In this document: piece by piece, positions 1 to 5,124 of the stretch
Numbering within the stretch: the first letter of the stretch is position 1
Layout of the letters: each line of letters begins with the position of its first letter
From: Bacteroidota bacterium
GTDB taxonomy: Bacteria > Bacteroidota > Ignavibacteria > UBA10030 > UBA8401
Direction of reading: 5' to 3'
DNA length: 5,379 nucleotides
NCBI GenBank assembly: GCA_003456055.1
Contig: DMPG01000274.1
Location: 5,321 to 10,699, forward strand
The notes under the pieces: generated by a model
The model's database searches: none
What the model was told of the DNA's origin: nothing
What the model saw: only the letters and a program-made list of their open reading frames with translations
Made by a program: the position numbers and the translations under genes

Positions 1-158
1 TTCATCGCTTTCAACTGTTCGCGCTGTTCATCCGTCAGATAAAAATCGGAGATCTCTTTGGTATCTTTGCGCAGTGAACCGTACGCGTACGATTTTTTGA
101 GATCGTTGCGAAGCGTGGAAAAGAATTTGTTGTTTGGCTGTTGTTCTGATGGTGCCAT
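1..158 (-). CDS. N-terminal fragment of an unidentified protein, possibly a PP2C/SpoIIE-type phosphatase (runs off left edge)
   Basis: The first 52 codons of a minus-strand gene are visible, starting at ATG 158-156 and continuing past the left edge. The visible part is hydrophilic and charged: it opens MAPSEQQPNN, then has a basic stretch (LRNDLKKSYAYGSLRKD), and ends with DFYLTDEQREQLKAM. No signal peptide, membrane segment or catalytic motif falls inside this part. The motif 'FYL(T/D)(D/E)E(Q/R)R..L..M' resembles, from memory, the N-terminal region of SpoIIE/PP2C-type serine/threonine phosphatases in Ignavibacteria-like genomes, where a membrane segment and the catalytic domain follow. That is recollection, not proof. 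No good Shine-Dalgarno sequence precedes the ATG, but it is the only ATG before the upstream in-frame stop near 228. The gene lies 66 bp downstream of the DUF2238 remnant, on the same strand. I am confident that it is coding and weakly confident about its identity. Confidence 0.5.
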   Translation of the reverse strand, partial: MAPSEQQPNNKFFSTLRNDLKKSYAYGSLRKDTKEISDFYLTDEQREQLKAM

Positions 159-179
159 GGCTGACCGATATGATGTGAA

Positions 180-197
180 ACCGTAGTAAGATACGGT
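180..197 (-). other. Small perfect hairpin between the DUF2238 remnant and the left-edge gene; possible weak terminator
   Basis: ACCGTA (180-185) and TACGGT (192-197) form a perfect 6-bp stem around a 6-nt loop. On the minus strand the stem is preceded by TTTTT and followed by TTTCAC. On the plus strand it is followed by AAAAA. It lies 27 bp past the stop of the DUF2238 remnant and 21 bp before the start of the left-edge gene. It could be a weak terminator of the tolC transcription unit or a leader structure of the left-edge gene. The stem is short and the U-tract is only three bases, so efficient intrinsic termination is doubtful. Confidence 0.3.
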
Positions 198-224
198 AAA
201 AAGAGGAAAAGGTTCTGGAAAGAT

Positions 225-470
225 TTATTTATTGTCTTTATGTAACAATTGATCGTCATGCAGACGTGTTAGGAAGAATAGTGCAGTTATAGCTCCAATG
301 GTTGCAAAAAGCATGTTGGATTGTGTGTCCCACACATATCCCTGCGTGCCGAGAAATGCGTCGGCGGATTCACCGGTATTGACAACTACGAACCATTCAA
401 TGAATTCATACACCGCGCTCAGTGTCAGAATGACAATGATTGTAGATTTTTCGAATGACTCAAAAATTAT
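225..470 (-). pseudogene. 5'-truncated remnant of a DUF2238 (YjdF-like) integral membrane protein
   Basis: The minus-strand frame ending at TAA 225-227 encodes YEFIEWF, then FLGTQGYVWDTQSNM, a hydrophobic stretch and TRLHDDQL. I recognise this as the C-terminal block of the DUF2238/YjdF family of multi-spanning membrane proteins of unknown function (E/EW motif, FLGTQG.VWDTQ.DM, final helix, HDRQL-like end). Family members are around 200 residues; here only about 80 are recognisable. The frame stays open and similar upstream of the GTG at 413-411 (STIIVILTLSAV, the preceding helix) to roughly 470, then meets TGA at 504-506 with no ATG. The upstream DNA is the 3' end of tolC in another frame. 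What remains is therefore one to two helices with no proper start. A short product from GTG 413 (62 residues) is formally possible but would lack most of the domain. I infer a deletion or rearrangement junction near the tolC stop. Confidence 0.6.
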
Positions 471-1927
471 TCTTTTACCAGCAACGGTCGCTGCAATGCA
501 AAATCATATAATGTTAATCGGCGAAGACGATAATACGTTGTCCAATAGTCCCACAATGTCTGGATGCGTGTGCGGTACGCATTATCTTTTTCCGATTGTG
601 CGAGAAAAAGATTTGTCACATCGATCTTGCCGATAACAAAACGTGCGCGGGTGACATCGAATCGCCGCTGAGCAACCGTATCCGCTTTTGCGGAGAGAAA
701 AACCTGTAACTGTAATTGTCTGAACCGCTGCACCTGATATTTCACTTCCTGTTCCAATGTGAACCGCTGCGATTCAACATTCGTTTCAACACGCGATCGT
801 TCCGCTAACGCCGCTTCAACCGCGTGGCTTCCGGTTCCCCAGCCGACAAGAGGAACTTGTACCTGAACAGAGAATTGCTGCTGATCCAGTAAATTTTCAT
901 ACGCAGCATCGAACGTGTTTGCCTTTTGATTCAATCCGATATTTGCAGTGATCGACATCGAAAAAGAATTGTTCGATTCTGCCTGGCGAACACTCCGGTC
1001 TGCATTCAATTTCTGCACTTCGTAATTCACCATATCGCTTCGGTTCTGCCGAGCAAAATCCAGCGCAACCACCGGATCGATATTCATCGAATAGGTCAAT
1101 TCATCCGGCAACACTCGAATTGGTGCGGCATTATTGATTCCAATTGAAAATCTGAAATTTTGAAGCGCTCTGTCGTATTCAATGATCGCATTCTCGTACT
1201 GCGTCCGTGCGTTCAGCGCTGCGAGTTCGCTTTGCAGCAGATCATTCTCCGCGATCTTTCCTACGTTGAATCGTCCTTTTGAAACCTGGAACAATGTATC
1301 GTTCACCGAAAGATTCAACTGTGCGTTGTTCACATTCATCATTGCAAGATAGTACGCAAAGAACTTGTTGGTGATATCGATCGCCGCTTCTTCCATCGCT
1401 TCAACAAATTCCCTGTGTGAAGATTGATAATTGAGATCTTCCAGTTTATAGTTCCACGCTATGGTGTTGATGGAAAAAAGAGGCTGGCGTAATGACAAGG
1501 AAAGCGGAGTAGAACGATAGAACGATGCTTTCGTTTCGAGATTGTCGAGCCGGTTCAATCCGGAGTAGATCGAGATCTCTGTTCCCGTCCAGGGAATTTG
1601 CTGTGATAGCGCAAGCGATAATGACGACTGCGCCTGTCGCTGCAAAAGAAACGAACTGCTTCCATCCGGCTGCGTAATGGGACTGATCGTGCGGATGAAT
1701 TGCGGCGCATCTCCGGTCAATGCCAATTGCGGATAAAACCGCGCGGTGAACGATCGATAGCGGTGTTTGTCATTGCTGTATGCAGAACGCGCCATCGATG
1801 CCAACGGTCCGCTCTCTTGTCCCATACGGATGCAGTCGTTCAATGTTAAAGAGATCGTATCGGCTGGTTCTTGTGAGAAAAGAAATGCAGAAAAGAAAAA
1901 AAGTGAAAAAGAAAAAAATGATTTCAT
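467..1927 (-). CDS. TolC-family outer-membrane efflux protein
   Basis: This 486-residue protein forms the outer-membrane duct of a tripartite exporter and should trimerise into a beta-barrel plus periplasmic alpha-barrel. Residues 1-19 are a signal peptide (MKS, a Phe-rich core, end FLFSQ) with no lipobox cysteine, so it is not lipid-anchored at the N-terminus. The family's internal duplication is visible: KGRFNVGKIAENDLLQSELAAL (about 217-238) matches RARFVIGKIDVTNLFLAQSEKDNA (about 427-450). Barrel-like strands with IPWTGTE (111-117) and VPLVGWGTGSH (358-368) occupy equivalent places in the two halves. The remainder is long amphipathic helix, and the length fits the 400-500 usual for the family. 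Start ATG 1927-1925 is preceded by GGA seven bases upstream, a weak ribosome site. It lies downstream of the adaptor and permease genes on the same strand, separated by a 223-bp gap containing a repeat. It may thus be cotranscribed or have its own promoter; I see no convincing -35/-10 pair. Confidence 0.93.
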   Translation of the reverse strand: MKSFFSFSLFFFSAFLFSQEPADTISLTLNDCIRMGQESGPLASMARSAYSNDKHRYRSFTARFYPQLALTGDAPQFIRTISPITQPDGSSSFLLQRQAQSSLSLALSQQIPWTGTEISIYSGLNRLDNLETKASFYRSTPLSLSLRQPLFSINTIAWNYKLEDLNYQSSHREFVEAMEEAAIDITNKFFAYYLAMMNVNNAQLNLSVNDTLFQVSKGRFNVGKIAENDLLQSELAALNARTQYENAIIEYDRALQNFRFSIGINNAAPIRVLPDELTYSMNIDPVVALDFARQNRSDMVNYEVQKLNADRSVRQAESNNSFSMSITANIGLNQKANTFDAAYENLLDQQQFSVQVQVPLVGWGTGSHAVEAALAERSRVETNVESQRFTLEQEVKYQVQRFRQLQLQVFLSAKADTVAQRRFDVTRARFVIGKIDVTNLFLAQSEKDNAYRTRIQTLWDYWTTYYRLRRLTLYDFALQRPLLVKE

Positions 1928-1968
1928 AAATTTTCCATAAAAGAGATGTCACAAAAACTTTCATCAAC

Positions 1969-2111
1969 GTCATTCTGAGTCCCGATGTTATTTATCGGGG
2001 CGAAGAATCTGGTTTGTGCGATGGGATTGAACTATTTTCCCAACGCCACCCCAAAGGGGTCCTTCGGACTAGCAGATTCTTCCGCCTCGCTACGCTCAGC
2101 GTCAGAATGAC
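1969..2111. repeat. MITE/REP-like palindromic interspersed element, 143 bp
   Basis: The ends are perfect 10-bp inverted repeats, GTCATTCTGA (1969-1978) and TCAGAATGAC (2102-2111). A second perfect nested pair lies inside: GAAGAATCTG (2002-2011) and CAGATTCTTC (2073-2082). Between them are small hairpins: CCCGAT/ATCGGG (1981-1999), the palindrome ACCCC-AAA-GGGGT (2048-2060) and GTCC-TTC-GGAC (2059-2069). The tetranucleotide CAAC abuts both ends (1965-1968 and 2112-2115), as a 4-bp target duplication would. No coding frame is apparent. Elements with these CATTCTGA/GAATCT arms are familiar to me as intergenic repeats in Bacteroidota/Ignavibacteriota-like genomes; that is from memory. Its position in the permease-tolC gap, ending 41 bp before the tolC start, suggests an effect on tolC transcription or message stability. 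Confidence 0.7.
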
Positions 2112-2126
2112 CAACGCTGACGAGGC
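2084..2126. other. Hairpin spanning the right boundary of the repeat element
   Basis: GCCTCG (2084-2089) pairs with CGAGGC (2121-2126), and TCAGCG (2096-2101) pairs with CGCTGA (2115-2120). This gives 12 perfect base pairs interrupted by a one-sided 6-nt bulge (2090-2095) and closed by a 13-nt loop. On the minus strand it begins 25 bp after the permease stop, where a terminator or a 3'-end stabilising hairpin could lie. No T-run follows, so it is not a standard intrinsic terminator. Confidence 0.45.
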
Positions 2127-2150
2127 ATAACAAAGATACTTCAACGACAC

Positions 2151-3554
2151 TTATTCATACCGCAATGATTGAATCACATCCTGATCAGCGGCGCGCTTTG
2201 CCGGAAAGAAGCCGAATGCAATGCCGATAGTAATGGAAATTGCAAACGAAACAAGGACCGATATCAGCGTAATGATCGTAACAATGCCGGCCGTTTGTTC
2301 AATAATGATACTGATGACGAATCCCAAAATAATTCCGATGATCCCGCCCGATACGCTGATCGTTGTTGCTTCTGCAAGGAATTGAATGACAATATCTCTT
2401 CGTGTTGCGCCGACAGCGCGGCGAATGCCGATCTCTTTTGTCCGTTCCATCACCGAAGCGAGCATAATGTTCATAATACCGATACCACCGACGATTAATG
2501 AAATGGACGCGATGGCTCCGAGCACAATGTTAAAGATCTCTTTGGTGCGTTGTTCTTGTTTTAATAATTCTTCCGGAACAGTGACTGAAAAATCGACAAT
2601 GCCGTTGTGTCTTCGCTGCAGCATCCGGCTGATCACTTCCGCAATAGTGCGGATCTGTTCGGTATTCTTAACGCTGACGACCATCCGGTCGATCTGATGA
2701 TAATTGACCGTTTTCTTCTGCTGGTCGTCATCGCTGTTGTTATTGTTGGAATTATTTCCGCGCGATGCATTCTGAACATCACGCTTCGTAACAAGCGAGC
2801 GGTTTTTATACCGCAGCAGAACAGTGGTAACCGGAGAATAGATATCAAAATTATAATCCCGCAGACCGAGATGCTGGATGTTCTGTTTTGAAATGCTCCG
2901 TTCTTTCATCACACCGATCACGGTCAGCCATAACTTTCCGCATTTGATCTGCTTGCCGATCGGATCTTCACGGGTAAAGAATTTTGTCTGTATCGAATGA
3001 CCGATGATGGCAACAGGAAGAGACCGCTCAAAATGAACCGGAGAGAAGAACGATCCTTTTTCCAGCCGATAATCGGAACCGGTAAAGAAATTGGAATCGA
3101 CGCCGACCAATTTGGTGGAACGCTTCAATCCTTCGCGGATCGCATTCGTTTCGAGCACAACTTCCGGACTTGCGTAATCGACGGAGGGAATTGTTTGTTC
3201 AATGGCGGAACAATCCTGAAGCGTTAGACCGGGGGAGAATTTTTTCTTTTCGTTCAACTTCTGATTGTCTTCTTCTACTTTTCCTTCATCCTGTTCGATG
3301 ATGGGCGTGATGATGATATTGTTCGCCCCGAGCAGTTTCATCTGATCGAGAATCTCCTGCTGCGCACCGCGGCCGATGGCGAGCATGGAAATGACCGAGG
3401 CAACGCCGAACACAATACCGAGCGATGTGAGCATCGAACGGAGCTTGTTCCGTTTGATCGCATCGAATGCAGTGAGAAGATTGGCAATGAATCCGAGGGA
3501 CGGTTTGAACCGCAGAAAGAATGCAACGATCACTTCTTTGTTTATTACGATCAC
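2151..3554 (-). CDS. MacB/FtsX-type ABC transporter permease without a fused ATPase domain
   Basis: This is the inner-membrane subunit of a MacB-type (type VII) ABC exporter, 467 residues. The order is: basic N-terminus with the family signature AIKRNKLRSMLTSLGIVFGV (31-50); TM1 about 42-62; periplasmic MacB_PCD domain about 65-335; TM2 about 341-369; the FtsX cytoplasmic motif ERTKEIGIRRAVGATRRDI (370-388); TM3 about 392-417; TM4 about 424-450; and the terminal FPAKRAADQDVIQSLRYE. The four-helix plan with a large loop after TM1 is that of MacB/LolCE permeases. MacB itself (about 650 residues) carries an N-terminal ATPase; here there are no Walker motifs, so a separate ATPase is required. The domain is longer than the usual roughly 400 because of a charged insert (about 87-106) and an Asn/Asp-rich insert (about 266-281). 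The GTG start at 3554-3552 overlaps the adaptor's TGA in a GTGA quartet, implying translational coupling. The first 25 residues extend beyond typical homologues, so a downstream start is possible. Confidence 0.93.
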   Translation of the reverse strand: MIVINKEVIVAFFLRFKPSLGFIANLLTAFDAIKRNKLRSMLTSLGIVFGVASVISMLAIGRGAQQEILDQMKLLGANNIIITPIIEQDEGKVEEDNQKLNEKKKFSPGLTLQDCSAIEQTIPSVDYASPEVVLETNAIREGLKRSTKLVGVDSNFFTGSDYRLEKGSFFSPVHFERSLPVAIIGHSIQTKFFTREDPIGKQIKCGKLWLTVIGVMKERSISKQNIQHLGLRDYNFDIYSPVTTVLLRYKNRSLVTKRDVQNASRGNNSNNNNSDDDQQKKTVNYHQIDRMVVSVKNTEQIRTIAEVISRMLQRRHNGIVDFSVTVPEELLKQEQRTKEIFNIVLGAIASISLIVGGIGIMNIMLASVMERTKEIGIRRAVGATRRDIVIQFLAEATTISVSGGIIGIILGFVISIIIEQTAGIVTIITLISVLVSFAISITIGIAFGFFPAKRAADQDVIQSLRYE

Positions 3555-4840
3555 AGCGATGCTTTCAGCGGCTGAAGTTTTAATGTGGATGCCGATAGCG
3601 GCGGCGAAAGGAATATCTCATCGTTCGAATTCACTCCGTCCAGAACGACTGCAGCATTATCGTTCTGCAGTCCAAGTTTTACCTCCTGTTTAACAACGCC
3701 GTTCCGTTTCAGATACACAAAGGTTGTTGTTCCCTCGGCGTGAACCGCCTCGAGAGGAATGGAAAGTACATTCGATGCTTTTGCAACGAGAATCTCATTT
3801 GCCGTAGTCATTGCCGGACGGAGTGTTGTATCGCGATCGCTGATGAGAATGCGTACCTCGAATACTTTCGAATCGGAGTTCGGCCGCTGTTCGCCGATGT
3901 TGGCAACATTCGTCACTGTTCCGGCGAGTTTTTTATTCGGGTCGGCATCAAGACGGAGCGTAACGGTCTGTCCTTTTGTGATCTTTTGAATATCAACTTC
4001 GTTCACGTACGTGATCGATTCCATCACGGTCAGATCGGGAAGCGTTGCAACGGTCGGCTCCCAAGGACTGAGCGTTGCGCCGACAACTTTTTTCTTTCCG
4101 TTCCACTCGCGCGCATACACCACCATTCCATCCGCCGGTGCGAGGATGGTGAATTTCTGCACCGTCGACAACATAATGGACATCTTCTGCCGTTCTTTCA
4201 TCAGATCCGCTTCCACCGCCTGGATCTTAGCTATCGATTGCGCAGTTTTTGTAACATAATTTTTCTTTGCCTGCTTCAATGTCCGTTCGGTCCGTTCGTA
4301 ATCGATCTGAGCCTGGCGTTTCACCGCCGGAGCTTCGAACGACGACTGATCGAGAATGATCTTTTTTTCTTCAAGCGTATAGAACATGTTCACCATTTCA
4401 TCCCGCGCTTGTGTCAATGCAAGAGTGCTATCCAATTTTGCCTGTGTGTACTGCGCATCCAATTTTTGCACGGAAAGTTCAGATTCTTTGAGTCGGTTTG
4501 CGATCTCCGATTTATCAAGATCGGCAACGAACTCACCTTTCTTTACAACCGTTCCCTCGGCGATAAGATTCGAGATCTTCATCTGCCAGATACCAGCCGC
4601 ACGAGCTTCTTCCGGACCTTTGATCTCGATGGAATTCTTCGCTTCCAATTCTCCTGTTGTGGTGATAGTGACGGTGAATTCTCCGTTGGTTGGCATAACA
4701 TACAGGTCTGTGGACGATGCGCTTTTTTGTGTAAGAAGAAATAGCGGAACAATGACTACAACTGCAAGAATGGAACCGTAGAGAATTCGTTTTTTAAGCG
4801 GAAGCGAATTGAACCGTAAAACAATGTTCGGTAATTTCAT
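3551..4840 (-). CDS. MacA/HlyD-type periplasmic adaptor (membrane fusion protein)
   Basis: This 429-residue protein links the inner-membrane permease to the TolC duct. A short cytoplasmic N-terminus (1-18) precedes a single membrane anchor (about 19-37, ILYGSILAVVVIVPLFLL) with no lipobox. The first half of the lipoyl/barrel-sandwich domain is about 54-110 (GELEAKNSIEIKG, then EGTVVKKGEFVADLD). A long alpha-helical coiled-coil hairpin covers about 112-225, followed by the second lipoyl half FTILAPADGMVVY (230-242). A beta-barrel domain follows (about 272-350, ending LRPAMTTANEI), then a membrane-proximal domain (about 355-415, LSIPLEAV, then VKLGLQNDNAAVVLDGV). Length and domain order fit the MacA/HlyD adaptors. 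ATG 4840-4838 has AGGA five bases upstream. It is the first gene of the unit and overlaps the permease start by 4 bp. Its partners are most likely the permease and TolC protein encoded next to it. Substrate is unknown. Confidence 0.93.
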   Translation of the reverse strand: MKLPNIVLRFNSLPLKKRILYGSILAVVVIVPLFLLTQKSASSTDLYVMPTNGEFTVTITTTGELEAKNSIEIKGPEEARAAGIWQMKISNLIAEGTVVKKGEFVADLDKSEIANRLKESELSVQKLDAQYTQAKLDSTLALTQARDEMVNMFYTLEEKKIILDQSSFEAPAVKRQAQIDYERTERTLKQAKKNYVTKTAQSIAKIQAVEADLMKERQKMSIMLSTVQKFTILAPADGMVVYAREWNGKKKVVGATLSPWEPTVATLPDLTVMESITYVNEVDIQKITKGQTVTLRLDADPNKKLAGTVTNVANIGEQRPNSDSKVFEVRILISDRDTTLRPAMTTANEILVAKASNVLSIPLEAVHAEGTTTFVYLKRNGVVKQEVKLGLQNDNAAVVLDGVNSNDEIFLSPPLSASTLKLQPLKASL

Positions 4841-4845
4841 AATAT

Positions 4846-4849
4846 TCCT
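4846..4849 (-). promoter_or_regulatory. Ribosome binding site of the adaptor gene
   Basis: On the minus strand, AGGA lies five bases before ATG 4840-4838 (context TAGGAATATT-ATG). It is the clearest Shine-Dalgarno match among the gene starts in this window and supports that start codon. Confidence 0.55.
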
Positions 4850-4983
4850 AGAGGTTGTTACGGACTGACAGTATTAGACGGTAGAGAAGGTGTATTCGTT
4901 TCCTCGTGGAGAGTGATGGCATCAATACAAAAAAGGTAACGAAGAGTGCCGAAGAAATCAAGCGAAGATTATCAAGGCAGGAC

Positions 4984-5016
4984 GATGTCTGACGATGCTG
5001 TTCATCGTCTGACATC
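4984..5016. other. Long inverted repeat in the receiver-adaptor intergenic region
   Basis: GATGTCTGACGATG (4984-4997) and CATCGTCTGACATC (5003-5016) are inverted copies matching at 13 of 14 positions, with one T-T mismatch, around a 5-nt loop CTGTT. The unit GACGATG also occurs twice in direct orientation (4981-4987 and 4991-4997). The arms lie 109 bp past the stop of the receiver gene and end 144 bp before the adaptor start. No T-run follows on either strand, so it is not a textbook terminator. It could be a regulator binding site, an RNA-stabilising hairpin or a repeat fragment. Confidence 0.5.
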
Positions 5017-5029
5017 TAGCGCTGGCTAG
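5016..5029. other. Short palindromic hairpin CTAGC-GCTG-GCTAG
   Basis: This is a perfect 5-bp inverted repeat, CTAGC (5016-5020) and GCTAG (5025-5029), with a GCTG loop. It shares base 5016 with the end of the larger inverted repeat, so the two structures sit back to back. No T-run adjoins it. It is structurally real but of unknown function. Confidence 0.35.
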
Positions 5030-5124
5030 GGTGTATAAAACAAACACTCCTCTGCGAATCGTAGACCAAACAGAGCCTGGGAATGAGTGACGCATCTTCA
5101 TTACTTCCACTACAATAATGGTGG

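Noticed and set aside
35..259. A minus-strand 74-codon frame overlapping the left-edge gene and the DUF2238 tail
   Set aside because: It overlaps a better-supported start at 158 in another frame. Its composition (Asn, Thr, Phe, His rich) looks non-coding.
298..636. A plus-strand open frame of 112 codons
   Set aside because: It runs antisense across the DUF2238 remnant and the tolC 3' end. Its product resembles nothing, while the minus-strand frames carry recognisable family motifs.
1770..1973. A minus-strand frame across the tolC start with a hydrophobic N-terminus
   Set aside because: It is an out-of-frame reading of the tolC signal-peptide region; the hydrophobicity comes from the T-rich DNA encoding Phe. 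It also begins inside the repeat element.
2169..2891. Several plus-strand frames opposite the permease
   Set aside because: They are shadows of the permease gene, with low-complexity Asn/Asp or Ile-rich translations and no family resemblance.
3833..3840. GCGATCGC octamer, like the cyanobacterial HIP1 repeat
   Set aside because: I noticed only one copy, inside a coding region, so it does not suggest a HIP1-rich genome.
3740..4744. A 334-codon open frame on the plus strand
   Set aside because: It lies entirely antisense to the adaptor gene, whose domains are unmistakable. The translation is rich in Cys, Arg, His and Phe with no recognisable motif, as expected of a shadow frame.
4841..4980. 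Possible promoter for the adaptor gene on the minus strand
   Set aside because: I looked for TTGACA/TATAAT-like and Bacteroidota-type TTTG/TAnnTTTG pairs and found only poor matches with bad spacing, so I did not annotate one.
5107..5124. CCAC/GTGG inverted repeat right after the receiver stop, considered as a terminator
   Set aside because: It has only four base pairs around a 10-nt loop and no T-run on the minus strand; this is not distinguishable from chance.
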